In this document: positions 45,596 through 53,870 of the stretch, one piece after another
Numbering within the stretch: position 1 is the first letter of the stretch
Layout: every line of letters starts with the position of its first letter
Source: Pararhodobacter sp. CCB-MM2
Lineage (GTDB): Bacteria; Pseudomonadota; Alphaproteobacteria; Rhodobacterales; Rhodobacteraceae
DNA: 64,000 nucleotides
Assembly: GCF_001691415.1 (NCBI RefSeq)
Contig: NZ_LRRR01000009.1
Coordinates: 1-64,000 of the forward strand
Reading direction: 5' to 3'
Translations under genes and position numbers: made by a program
Notes under the pieces: generated by a model
Database searches by the model: none
Told to the model about the DNA's origin: nothing
The model's input: the letters and a program-made list of their open reading frames with translations, nothing else

Positions 45596-45936
45596 GCGCC
45601 GAGCCCCGCCTCGACGCGCTGTTTCAGGCGCTGGCCGATCCCACCCGCCGCTCGCTGCTATCGCAATTGGCGCGCGGTCCGGCCAGCGTCAGCGACCTTG
45701 CGCAGCCCTTCGACATGGCCCTGCCCTCGCTCATGGGCCATCTGCGCAAGCTGGAAGACGCGGGCCTGATCGAGACCCGCAAGGACGGGCGCGTGCGCAC
45801 CTGCGCCATCGTGCCCGAGGCTTTCACCCCCGTGCGTGGCTGGCTCGATGAGCAACGCGCGCTTTGGGAGGGGCGGCTCGACCGCCTCGACGATTACGTC
45901 ACCCGCCTGATGAAGGAGAGACAGAATGGACATTGA
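45592..45936 (+). CDS. ArsR/SmtB-family winged-helix regulator
   Basis: 114 residues: ALADPTRRSLLSQLARGPAS, VSDLAQPFDMALPSLMGHLR and KLEDAGLIETRKDGRVRTCA form the winged helix. There is no CxC or other metal-binding cysteine set, so it belongs to the branch usually encoded beside AHSA1/SRPBCC proteins, for which organic ligands are likely. Overlaps the VOC stop (4 bp) and the next start (11 bp). Presumably binds the two GTTAG-N8-CTAAC sites. Confidence 0.92.
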   Translation: MSAEPRLDALFQALADPTRRSLLSQLARGPASVSDLAQPFDMALPSLMGHLRKLEDAGLIETRKDGRVRTCAIVPEAFTPVRGWLDEQRALWEGRLDRLDDYVTRLMKERQNGH

Positions 45937-46399
45937 TCCCGAAACCGACCTCGTCCTTGAGCGCATCCTCAACGCCCCGCGCGCGCTGCTGTGGGAATGC
46001 TGGACCACGCCCGAGCATCTGGTGCATTGGTTCGTGCCGCGCCCGCACAAGGTCGTCTCCTGCGAGCTGGACCTGCGTCCGGGTGGCAAGTGCAACACCA
46101 CCTTCGAGGTCGAGGGCAACCTCATGCCCAACAACGGCGTCTATCTGGAGGTGGTGCCGGAGGAGAAGCTGGTCTTCACCGACACCTATACCGAGGGCTG
46201 GAAACCCAATCCTGAGCCTTTCATGACCGCCATCGTCACCTTCGAGGATCTGGGTGACGGCCGCACCAAATACCGCGCCGTGGCCCGTCACCGCTCGGCC
46301 GCGACGGCGAAGCAGCATGAGGAAATGGGTTTCTCGGGCGGCTGGGGCACGGTGGCCGGGCAGCTTGAGGAATATGCGCAGGGGTTGATGGCGAAATGA
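45926..46399 (+). CDS. SRPBCC/AHSA1-domain protein (single domain)
   Basis: 157 residues: DLVLERILNAPRALLWECWT then PEHLVHWFVPRPHK, DLRPGGKCNTTFEVEGN and the final helix GFSGGWGTVAGQLEEYAQGL. The START-like fold encloses a hydrophobic ligand pocket. AAGGAGAG before the ATG; overlaps arsR by 11 bp and the next gene by 4 bp. Confidence 0.92.
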   Translation: MDIDPETDLVLERILNAPRALLWECWTTPEHLVHWFVPRPHKVVSCELDLRPGGKCNTTFEVEGNLMPNNGVYLEVVPEEKLVFTDTYTEGWKPNPEPFMTAIVTFEDLGDGRTKYRAVARHRSAATAKQHEEMGFSGGWGTVAGQLEEYAQGLMAK

Positions 46400-47268
46400 C
46401 CCCGCGCTTCGCCACTTTGGTCTTCGAACGCGAGTTCGAGGCCCCGCCGGACACCGTCTGGCGCGCCTGGACCGACCCCTCGGCCCGCGCGATCTGGTCG
46501 GCGCCCTCGCCCGCGGTGACGGTCGACTACCTGCAGGCCGATCCCGTCGCGGGCGGCGAGGAGGTCTCGATCTGTCGCGCCGAGGGTCAGCCCGATATCC
46601 GCTGCGACATCCGTTGGCTGGCGATGGAGCCGGCGCGGCGCTCGACCAATACCGAGCTGCTATACGCCGGCGACAGCCTGCTCTCGGCGGCTCTGGTCAC
46701 CACCCAACTCGCTCCGCGCGGCGAGGGGACGGCGCTGACGCTGACCGTGCAGCTGACCTCGCTGGCCGAGGATATGGAGCAGGGCTATGAGCAGGGCCTC
46801 GGCGCTGGGCTCGACAACCTCGTCGACGTGGCGCATCGGACGATGATTCTGGACCGGGTGATCGCCGCGCCGGTGGACGTGCTGTGGGAGGCCTGGACCG
46901 ACCCCAAGGCGCTGCCGCAATGGTGGGGGCCGGACGGGTTCTCCTGCCGCACGCAGCGCATCGATTTGCGGGCCGGGGGCGAATGGGTCTTCGACATGAT
47001 CGCGCCGGATGGCACGGTCTTCCCCAACCACCACAAATACACCCGCCACGACCCCGAGCAGCGCATCGATTACACGCTGCACTGGGGCGAGGACGGGCCG
47101 AAACATGCCGATGCCTCGGTGCTGTTCACCGCGGTCGAAGGCGGCACCAGGGTCTCGCTCAGCATGATCTTCAGCGACCGCGCGGAATATGAGGGCGCGA
47201 GGTCGATGGGGGCCGTGGAGCTGGGCCTGCAGACTCTGGGCAAGCTCGCGCGGCACGTCGGCGCGTAA
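46396..47268 (+). CDS. Tandem double SRPBCC/AHSA1-domain protein
   Basis: 290 residues with two AHSA1 domains in one chain: residues 1-140 (REFEAPPDTVWRAWTDPSAR) and 148-290 (RVIAAPVDVLWEAWTDPKAL, PQWWGPDGFSCRTQ). The two halves are clearly homologous but diverged, the first having lost the PxWWGP loop (AIWSAPSP instead). ATGA overlap with the previous gene. It ends 1 bp before the convergent zinc-ribbon gene. Confidence 0.9.
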   Translation: MTPRFATLVFEREFEAPPDTVWRAWTDPSARAIWSAPSPAVTVDYLQADPVAGGEEVSICRAEGQPDIRCDIRWLAMEPARRSTNTELLYAGDSLLSAALVTTQLAPRGEGTALTLTVQLTSLAEDMEQGYEQGLGAGLDNLVDVAHRTMILDRVIAAPVDVLWEAWTDPKALPQWWGPDGFSCRTQRIDLRAGGEWVFDMIAPDGTVFPNHHKYTRHDPEQRIDYTLHWGEDGPKHADASVLFTAVEGGTRVSLSMIFSDRAEYEGARSMGAVELGLQTLGKLARHVGA

Positions 47269-47269
47269 C

Positions 47270-47425
47270 TCAGTCGGACCGTTTCCGGGCCTCGCCCCGG
47301 CAGCGGTCCGAGCAGTATTTCACCTCGTCCCAGACCTTCTCCCATTTCTTCCGCCAGACCATCGGTCGCCCGCAATGGGCGCAGGTCTTCACCGGCAGGT
47401 CGGCCTTCTTGCGGGCTTTGGGCAT
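47270..47425 (-). CDS. DUF2256 zinc-ribbon protein
   Basis: 51 residues: MPKARKKADLPVKTCAHCGR then PMVWRKKWEKVWDEVKYCSD and RCR. Cysteines 15, 18, 38 and 42 form a zinc ribbon; WRKKW and WDxVKYCSxRC are the family signature. Its ATG shares one base with the photolyase stop (TGATG), so the two are co-translated. Function unknown, but the family is often found beside cryptochrome/photolyase genes. Confidence 0.9.
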   Translation of the reverse strand: MPKARKKADLPVKTCAHCGRPMVWRKKWEKVWDEVKYCSDRCRGEARKRSD

Positions 47426-48756
47426 CAGAAATCCAAGGACAGCTGCGGCCCGTCCGGCCGCCTTCTGCGCGGGATACGCGGGCCTTCGATCAGCGGATCA
47501 TCTTCATGAACCGGCGCCATGCGGGCGCGGATCGCCCGGGCCTCGCGCGCGGCCTGCGTGGGGTCAAGCACAGGCTCAGGATAGCGCCCGGCCAACAATC
47601 GCCGCGCGCGGGGCCACAGCCATGGCGCATGGAGATGCGCGTCGGGGATGCGGGCGAGCTCAGGCAGCCAGCGGCGCAGAAAGCTGCCGTCCGGGTCCAG
47701 CTTCCGGCCCAGCGCAACCGGATCCGGGATGCGCCCCTGCGCCGCGCGCTGGATCTCGCGCCAATGGATCGCCGGGTCGTAATCCGTCGACAGCCGCGCC
47801 AGATGCAGGCCGACCGAGGCCGGATCCAGCCGCAAATGATGCAGCCCCACCGCCGCCAGCAATGCGCGCGAGCGATGGTCGAGCCAGCCCGTCGCCTTCA
47901 GCGCCCGTATCGCCGCATCCACATAGGGAAGCCCTGTCGCGCCCTCGGCCCATGGCCCCGTCGCGGCGGTGCCCTCGGGCTGGATCAGCGGCGCGGCATG
48001 GGCACCAGCGCGGGCGTTGAGCTGGCTGGCCAGCGCCCGCAAGGCGCCCGCCCACTCGGGTTGACCGCGACGCTCGGCCCGTGCCTCGGCCAGCGTCGCC
48101 CGGATCTCGGCCATCGAGATCAGGCCCAGCGCCATATAGGGCGACAGCCGCGCGCCCATCCGTTCCGCGCTGAGAGCCGTGGCGCTGCCCGGAGCATGAC
48201 CCTGCCCGCGCGTGGCAAGATAGCTGGCCAACATCGCCAACCCGGCCGAACGCCCGCCGCGCTGCCGGTTCGGGCAGGGATCCTCGGGGAGGCCCAGCGA
48301 GCGGGCGGAGGGCAGGACGCCTGTTCCCTCGGTCACCGGCTCCAGCATCGGGACGGGGAGCGGGACGCCCTGCCCTTCGGCCAGCACCAGCCACTCCAGC
48401 CCGGCCTCGCGCGCCCAGTCGGCCACGGCAGTAAAGCGGTCGCGGGCGGCGCGGTTGCCGGTCTCGGGATGGGTGACGATGCGGGTGACGCGGTGCTTGG
48501 CCTTGAGCCGGGCCAGAACTTCGACCGGGTCACCGGCACGCAGGATCAGCGGCTGGCCGGCGGCGGCCAGATCCTCGCGCAGCTCACGCAGGGATTCTTC
48601 GAGGAAGGCGAAATGCCGAGCGGACGAATCAGGGCCGGCCAGAAGGGCGGGATCGGCGATGTAGACCGGCAGAACCGGCCCCTCCGAGGCTGCGCGACTC
48701 AGGGCCGGATGGTCCTGCACGCGCAGATCGCGACGAAACCAGACAAGCGAGAGCAT
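47425..48756 (-). CDS. Cryptochrome/photolyase family flavoprotein
   Basis: 443 residues. The N-terminal photolyase domain begins LSLVWFRRDLRVQDHPAL (antenna-binding fold); the C-terminal FAD domain has GLPYVDAAIRALKATGWLDH and STDYDPAIHWREIQRAAQG, then LDPDGSFLRRWLPEL. The class I CPD-photolyase motif NNGGWQWAAG is absent; the DYDPAIH stretch resembles the DYEPGIHY branch. It may repair UV dimers or act as a light sensor. ATG at 48754-48756; the upstream TTG was rejected. Confidence 0.85.
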   Translation of the reverse strand: MLSLVWFRRDLRVQDHPALSRAASEGPVLPVYIADPALLAGPDSSARHFAFLEESLRELREDLAAAGQPLILRAGDPVEVLARLKAKHRVTRIVTHPETGNRAARDRFTAVADWAREAGLEWLVLAEGQGVPLPVPMLEPVTEGTGVLPSARSLGLPEDPCPNRQRGGRSAGLAMLASYLATRGQGHAPGSATALSAERMGARLSPYMALGLISMAEIRATLAEARAERRGQPEWAGALRALASQLNARAGAHAAPLIQPEGTAATGPWAEGATGLPYVDAAIRALKATGWLDHRSRALLAAVGLHHLRLDPASVGLHLARLSTDYDPAIHWREIQRAAQGRIPDPVALGRKLDPDGSFLRRWLPELARIPDAHLHAPWLWPRARRLLAGRYPEPVLDPTQAAREARAIRARMAPVHEDDPLIEGPRIPRRRRPDGPQLSLDF

Positions 48757-48970
48757 GGGCCCGATCCCCAATCTTGCCCCATTGGGGCATGTTCACTTTT
48801 TACCCCTATACCGCAGTCAAATCCGGGCCGCAATCTTTGCATATTGCGAATCTGCGCCCCGAAATTAACGCAAAATGCGCGACATCCTGCAAAAGAACCG
48901 CATCCGCGCCGCAATCTCGCCGTGATTGGAAAGCTTCATTAACCTTACCAACTGGGAAAGGAACGGACCA

Positions 48971-49129
48971 ATGACCTTCCAGAAAGCCGCGATGGATCTG
49001 CTGGAAAACGCCGTGAAGCTGCCGCTTCACCTGTTCGCCGATGATGAGAAGAAAGTGCTCGAGCGTTACGACTCGCTGCACCAGCACCTCCCGGACACGC
49101 TGCCCGAGAAGCGCTTCTTCAAACACTGA
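48971..49129 (+). CDS. Small helical hypothetical protein
   Basis: 52 residues: MTFQKAAMDLLENAVKLPLH then LFADDEKKVLERYDSLHQHL, ending EKRFFKH. AAAGGAAC before the ATG. Soluble, charged, probably two helices. Its 3' end overlaps the mipZ 3' end by 11 bp in convergent orientation. The preceding 214 bp (to the photolyase start) hold the divergent promoters. No family recognised. Confidence 0.65.
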   Translation: MTFQKAAMDLLENAVKLPLHLFADDEKKVLERYDSLHQHLPDTLPEKRFFKH

Positions 49130-49928
49130 CCGTGACGCCGGGCAGCCGCAGCGCGGTCAACAGATCGCGCAATTCCTGCCGGGCCGCCACGTTCGAGATG
49201 TTCATCTGCTCGACGCCGGTATCCTTCAGATCCAGAAGCGTCAGGCCACGCGGGAACAGCTCGCGGAAGATGACCCGCTCGGAGAACCCAGGCGACACGC
49301 GGAAACCGATCCGCTTCGCCAAGGCCTCGAGGGCCTCGCCGACCTTGCGCTTGTTGTGCATCTGCTGGGCCCCCAGACGGTTGCGCAGCACCAGCCAGTC
49401 GATCGGCTTCAAGCCGGCCTGGGCGCGCAATTGCCGCGCCTGCCACACCATCTCCGAATAGATAGACGGGCCCAGAACCTCGTTGGTGTTGGGCTCGATC
49501 CGCGCCAACAGGTCGAAGTCGATGAAGCTGTCGTTCATCGGCGTGACCAGCGTATCGGCCAGCGAATGCGCGACCTGGCTCAGGCGCGTATGGCTGCCCG
49601 GACAGTCGATCAGGATGAAATCGCTTTCCTCGTCGAGACCGGCCATCGCTTCGGACAGGCGGTGGTCGTTGATATTCTCGTTGGGCCCGAGGGTTGCCGG
49701 ATCGATATTCGGCAGCTCGCGGTAGACGGGCGTCGGCAGGGTGATGCCCTCACGCTCGCAGAAGGCCATGCGGTTTTCCACATAGCGGCCGAAGGTGCGT
49801 TGACGGACATCAAGGTCCAGCGCGCCGACGCGAAAGCCCATGCGGGCCAGCGCGGTGGCGATATGCATGGCGGTGGTGGATTTGCCCGAGCCACCCTTCT
49901 CGTTTCCGGTGACGATGATATGCGCCAC
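49119..49928 (-). CDS. mipZ: Division-plane positioning ATPase MipZ
   Basis: 269 residues, ParA/MinD-like P-loop ATPase. Deviant Walker A GNEKGGSGKSTTAMHIATAL, the DLDVRQRTFGRY switch region and FILIDCPGSHTRLSQVAHSL are MipZ-specific. In alphaproteobacteria MipZ forms a gradient from the ParB-marked poles and inhibits FtsZ away from midcell. GTG start. Confidence 0.94.
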   Translation of the reverse strand: MAHIIVTGNEKGGSGKSTTAMHIATALARMGFRVGALDLDVRQRTFGRYVENRMAFCEREGITLPTPVYRELPNIDPATLGPNENINDHRLSEAMAGLDEESDFILIDCPGSHTRLSQVAHSLADTLVTPMNDSFIDFDLLARIEPNTNEVLGPSIYSEMVWQARQLRAQAGLKPIDWLVLRNRLGAQQMHNKRKVGEALEALAKRIGFRVSPGFSERVIFRELFPRGLTLLDLKDTGVEQMNISNVAARQELRDLLTALRLPGVTVSV

Positions 49929-50036
49929 GGTCCCATCCTGCGTTGTTGCGCGCCCTGTGACGCGGAGGGCCTACATAGGACGGCCAGCGGGGATGGTGAA
50001 GCGGAAACCCGCTGATGATCGCCGGCCGTGATCTTC

Positions 50037-50207
50037 GCGCCACCCCGCCCGGAATCAAGGCGAAGCCGCCGGGTGAGCGCCGGCCCGTCCCGGCGGGCTG
50101 GCGCTTGGGGGCCTCGCACATCGGATCGAGGCCATCCGGATTTGGCGGGATAAAGCGCAGACTTCGGGCGCTGCTGCGCCACCCCACGGTCCGGCGCGCG
50201 CCCGGCT
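50037..50207 (+). repeat. Dispersed two-hairpin repeat, copy 1
   Basis: 171 bp, same length as copy 2 at 59121. The first 74 bp differ from copy 2 at one base by my alignment; the rest is about three-quarters identical. It has hairpin A (50076-50105: AGCGCCGGCCCG - TCCCGG - CGGGCTGGCGCT), ATAAAGCG, and a weaker GCGCCA...GGCGC hairpin. It fills the gap between mipZ and the permease. Confidence 0.85.
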
Positions 50208-50212
50208 CCGCG

Positions 50213-51394
50213 CTATTCGATCGACCGCCCGAAGACCACGATCGCCACGCCCAGCAGCGCCAGTGCCCCATAGGTCACGGCCAGCCCCTTCCGTCCCTGC
50301 CATTCCCGCACCGCCGCCATCGCCGATTGCACCGCGTAGTAGGCGGCAAACGCGCGCGAGGCATAGGCGATGATCTCGAACACATGCGCGAACCAGGTCA
50401 GCCCCAACCCGACCGCGACCACCGCGCCATAGGCCTGTCGGGTCGAGACGCGCTTGCGGGTCAGCTCCTCGATCAGCCCGCCCGAGCCACCGGTATCCGC
50501 CACCGCCGCCGAGAATTGCGCGGCCAGCGCGGCGGCGACCAGCACCATCGGCAGCACCGGCGAGACGGCGCCCATCAGCGCGACGATGGCGGTCTCCTTC
50601 AGCACGCCCTCCTCGGGCGCGAAGGCATAGGTCACCAGCGCGATGTAGATGAGGTAGATCAGTGTCGAGAAAATCTGCGCATGCCGCATCGAGCGGATCC
50701 GCACCGGGGCGTCATACTCGGCCGAGAGATAGCGCGAGGTCTCGAACCCCTGCACCGTGACGATCATGCCGAAGCCCAGCGTCAGCGCAGCCCAACCGGT
50801 CTCGACCGGCGCCGAGAGGATCAACCCGCCCTCCGTCGCCAGCCCGCCGGTATGCACCATGAGCCCCAGCACCAGCCCGGCGATGATCGCCAGCTTCAGC
50901 GCGACCGAGGCATATTCCAGCCGCTCCAACACCGCGAAGCCCCGGGTCCATCCGACGATCAGGATCACCGCATAGACCGCCGTCGTCACCACTCGGGCCG
51001 CCACGGGCGTGTCCCAAGGCGTCAACGAGACGGCGAAGCTGCCCAACAGGTTCAGATAATAGGCGACCGAGACCATATAGGCGAAGCCTAGCAGCGCCGA
51101 GGCCAGCCCCTCGGCCCAGACCGGGCCCGCCGAGCCGTCCCGCGCGATGGCGGCGATATTGCCCCGTATCGCCGCGCCATAGCCCCAGGCCACGGCGCAA
51201 AGCAGCCCCATCGCCAGCGGGGCCCAGTAGCCATAGGCGTGGTTCAGCAACGGCCCCAGGACCAGAAAGCCCGAGCCGATGATCGAGGCCAAGGGCGTCA
51301 CCATCGCGCGCCAAGTCTCGGCCCGGCGCAGCGCGGGGCGCCACAGCAGCCACAGGGCGACAAGGATGGTCAGGACAATGGCGGCAGACAGCAC
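50213..51394 (-). CDS. APC-like permease, substrate unknown
   Basis: 393 residues from a GTG with GGAG six bases upstream; about 11 membrane helices. The first half has the unwound-helix type motif ASIIGSGFLVLGPLL common in amino-acid/polyamine/organocation transporters; VQGFETSRYLSAEYD and ALAAQFSAAVADTGGSGGL are distinctive. No substrate can be inferred. Lies just past the rpmE terminator. Confidence 0.75.
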   Translation of the reverse strand: MLSAAIVLTILVALWLLWRPALRRAETWRAMVTPLASIIGSGFLVLGPLLNHAYGYWAPLAMGLLCAVAWGYGAAIRGNIAAIARDGSAGPVWAEGLASALLGFAYMVSVAYYLNLLGSFAVSLTPWDTPVAARVVTTAVYAVILIVGWTRGFAVLERLEYASVALKLAIIAGLVLGLMVHTGGLATEGGLILSAPVETGWAALTLGFGMIVTVQGFETSRYLSAEYDAPVRIRSMRHAQIFSTLIYLIYIALVTYAFAPEEGVLKETAIVALMGAVSPVLPMVLVAAALAAQFSAAVADTGGSGGLIEELTRKRVSTRQAYGAVVAVGLGLTWFAHVFEIIAYASRAFAAYYAVQSAMAAVREWQGRKGLAVTYGALALLGVAIVVFGRSIE

Positions 51395-51410
51395 GGAACG
51401 CTCCAAAGCA

Positions 51411-51438
51411 AAACGCCGCTACGGATGTAGCGGCGTTT
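51411..51438 (-). terminator. Terminator of rplS-rpmE
   Basis: On the minus strand AAACGCCGCTAC - ATCC - GTAGCGGCGTTT, a perfect 12-bp stem followed by TGCTTT, 22 bp after the rpmE stop and 16 bp before the permease start. Confidence 0.92.
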
Positions 51439-51460
51439 CTTAGGCATGACGAGGGTCGGA

Positions 51461-51682
51461 TCAGAAACCGAGGCCCGCGTATTTGTTCTTGAACTTCGAC
51501 ACGCGGCCGCCGGTGTCCATCAGGCGCGAGGTGCCGCCGGTCCAGGCGGGGTGCACCGAGGGATCGATGTCGAGGGCGAGCGTGTCGCCTTCTTTGCCCC
51601 AGGTCGATTTCATCTGCACAACGGTGCCGTCGACCAGCTTGACGTTGATGATGTGGTATTCGGGATGGATCGAAGCTTTCAT
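51461..51682 (-). CDS. rpmE: Ribosomal protein L31 (cysteine-free type)
   Basis: 73 residues: [31 protein letters not shown] and [14 protein letters not shown]. No CxxC zinc motif, so it is the C-minus form. Follows rplS by 11 bp. Confidence 0.95.
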   Translation of the reverse strand: MKASIHPEYHIINVKLVDGTVVQMKSTWGKEGDTLALDIDPSVHPAWTGGTSRLMDTGGRVSKFKNKYAGLGF

Positions 51683-51693
51683 CGTCCTGTTCC

Positions 51694-52071
51694 TCACTTA
51701 TCGCCGAGCGGGCGGTAGTTGGTCTTTTCGGCGATACGGGCCGACTTGCCGCGACGTTCGCGCAGGTAGTACAGCTTGGCGCGGCGAACTTTACCGCGAC
51801 GCACCACGGCGATCGAGTCGATGTTGGTCGAGTAGAGCGGGAACATACGCTCGACGCCTTCGCCGAACGAGATCTTGCGCACGGTGAACGAGCCGCCGAT
51901 GTTCAGGCCGCCCGAACGCGCGATGCACACGCCTTCGAACATCTGAACGCGCGAGCGCGTGCCTTCGGTCACCTTGTAGCCGACGCGAACGGTGTCGCCC
52001 GGCTTGAAATCCGGAATGTCTTTGCCGAGGGCAGCAATCTGCTCGGCTTCGAGTTCTGCGATCAGGTTCAT
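51694..52071 (-). CDS. rplS: Ribosomal protein L19
   Basis: 125 residues: [40 protein letters not shown] and [20 protein letters not shown], all standard. AGGAG precedes the ATG. In many bacteria rplS ends the rpsP-rimM-trmD-rplS operon; here an opposing gene (52511-53035) interrupts it. Confidence 0.97.
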   Translation of the reverse strand: MNLIAELEAEQIAALGKDIPDFKPGDTVRVGYKVTEGTRSRVQMFEGVCIARSGGLNIGGSFTVRKISFGEGVERMFPLYSTNIDSIAVVRRGKVRRAKLYYLRERRGKSARIAEKTNYRPLGDK

Positions 52072-52510
52072 CTGATCTTCTCCTATGATGCTCACGGTTG
52101 TTCCGTGAAGGTCTGTGCCGCCCAGAGCTCTGGTCACCCACCGGATCCCGCCAAATGGCCGTCCGCCAGAGATTTCGGTCGTCGTTCTGTACCTTTCGCT
52201 TGGGCCTTGCTCCGTCGGCGAAGACGGGGTTCAAACGAAAACGGCCCGGCGGGCGATTCCGCCCCCGGACCGCCGCCGTATAGGGCCCCGATGGCCGTGG
52301 GTCAAGCCCTGCAAAACAAGGCCTTTGCCCGCCTCCCGTCACGCCGAAATCAAGCGCATGGCGAGGGCACATCCTGACCGATGACTGCAGCGACTGCGCA
52401 GGACAGATCACGCCCCCGTGATCGAAACCTTAACCAACTTGACCCGCCCCGCGTCACAGTCACCTTTGTCCAAAGCCCTTTTGCGCCAGACCCTTTCGCC
52501 GGAGCCCCTC
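52072..52510. other. Leader of rplS and promoter region of the 52511 gene
   Basis: A 439-bp gap between divergent genes. Minus strand: a terminator-like hairpin at 52236-52268 (CCGG-GGGCG / CGCCC-CCGG, then GCCGTTTTCG) about 165 nt before the rplS start codon, possibly a leader terminator. Nothing else definite. Confidence 0.45.
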
Positions 52511-53035
52511 GTGACCCGCCAGCCCGCCCTGATCGCCTGCCTGACCTTGGCCGCCAGCCTGAGCCCGCTTCCCGCCCTCGCCAACCCGACGAATCCGGCG
52601 GAATCTTCCAGCTTCTACGGCAATGTCCGCAACTGGCTGATCGAGGTGCTGCAACAGGACGGCCAGTTCGTCGGCTGCCGCGGCACGATCCCGCTGCAGG
52701 CCGCGGGCCCGCTGTTGATCGAACGGCGCGGCGACATGCTGGATGGCTGGGCGATGTATGTGCCGACCGAACAGGCGCCCAGCACGGCCTACGGCGCCTC
52801 GGTCAGCGGGCATTTCGCGGTCGATGCCGAGCGTATCCCGGTCGGCTTCGAGATCTATCGCGGCGGCTGGGCTGAGGTCAGCCTGACCGGCGAGATGCGC
52901 CAGCAGATGATGGACGGCAATTACGTCACCACCGCGCCCGAGGGCGAGGAGGAACGCCAGTGGATCCTGAACGGCTCGACCGCCGCGCTGGAGGTTCTGG
53001 AGGAATGCTACGCCCGCCAAGGCGCGAACTGGTAA
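52511..53035 (+). CDS. Exported hypothetical protein
   Basis: 174 residues from a GTG with CGGAG upstream; signal peptide TRQPALIACLTLAASLSPLP then ALA cleavage. The mature part (SSFYGNVRNWLIEVLQQDGQ, GCRGTIPLQAAGPLLIERRG, a C-terminal EECYARQGANW) has two cysteines. No family recognised. It converges with trmD with only 4 bp between stops and splits the usual trmD-rplS neighbourhood. Confidence 0.75.
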   Translation: MTRQPALIACLTLAASLSPLPALANPTNPAESSSFYGNVRNWLIEVLQQDGQFVGCRGTIPLQAAGPLLIERRGDMLDGWAMYVPTEQAPSTAYGASVSGHFAVDAERIPVGFEIYRGGWAEVSLTGEMRQQMMDGNYVTTAPEGEEERQWILNGSTAALEVLEECYARQGANW

Positions 53036-53039
53036 GCCG

Positions 53040-53870
53040 TCACTTGCCCTTGTGCCGCGCCCAAAGGTCGGGGCGACGCTCTTCGGTCAGGGCTTCTGAT
53101 TGCGCGCGGCGCCATTTGGCGATCTCGGCATGGTTGCCCGACAGCAGCACCGGCGGGATCTCGCGATCCTCCCAGACAGCGGGCTTGGTGTACTGGGGAT
53201 GTTCCAGCAAGCCGTTGGAATGGCTCTCTTCCTCGGTCGACTCCGCATTGCCCAAGACGCCCGGCAGCAGCCGCACGGTTGCGTCGATCATCGCCTGCGC
53301 GGCGATCTCGCCGCCGGTCAGGACGAAATCGCCAAGGCTGACTTCCTCGATCTGGAAATGGTCGAGCACCCGCTGGTCCACGCCTTCGAACCGGCCGCAG
53401 AGCATGGTGATCCCGTCGCATTGCGCCCAGCGGCGGGCGGTCGCCTGATCGAAGGGCTTTCCGCGCGGCGACAGATAGACGACCGGCCAACGTGCGCGAC
53501 CGGGATTGCCCTGATCGGCCACCCGCAAAGCCCGCGCGACGATATCGGCGCGCAGCACCATGCCGGCGCCACCGCCCGCGGGCGTGTCGTCGACATTGCG
53601 GTGCTTACCCTCGCCGAAGGTGCGCAGGTCCAAGGTCTCCAGCCGCCATTGGCCGCGATCCATCGCCTTGCCGGTCAGCGATTGCTCCAAGACGCCGGGA
53701 AAGGCCGCCGGAAACAGGGTGATGACCTTCGCCGTCCACGCGCCTTTGACGCGCGGCGGGCCGCCCATCAGGTCCTCGGGCTGTACCGAAAGCCGGATCG
53801 CCACGCGCCCGTGCGAACGCTTGGGATTCACGCCTTCGGCCTCCGGTTTGTCGCCGGTCTCGTCGCTCAT
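53040..53870 (-). CDS. trmD: tRNA (guanine37-N1)-methyltransferase
   Basis: 276 residues. SPOUT methyltransferase that makes m1G37 and prevents +1 frameshifting. Blocks KVITLFPAAFPG, GMVLRADIVARAL, VYLSPRGKPFDQ, LLCGRFEGVDQRVLDHF and DFVLTGGEIAAQAMIDATVR are present. It has about 35 extra N-terminal residues (PEAEGVNPKRSHGR) before the core. ATGA overlap with rimM. Confidence 0.95.
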   Translation of the reverse strand: MSDETGDKPEAEGVNPKRSHGRVAIRLSVQPEDLMGGPPRVKGAWTAKVITLFPAAFPGVLEQSLTGKAMDRGQWRLETLDLRTFGEGKHRNVDDTPAGGGAGMVLRADIVARALRVADQGNPGRARWPVVYLSPRGKPFDQATARRWAQCDGITMLCGRFEGVDQRVLDHFQIEEVSLGDFVLTGGEIAAQAMIDATVRLLPGVLGNAESTEEESHSNGLLEHPQYTKPAVWEDREIPPVLLSGNHAEIAKWRRAQSEALTEERRPDLWARHKGK

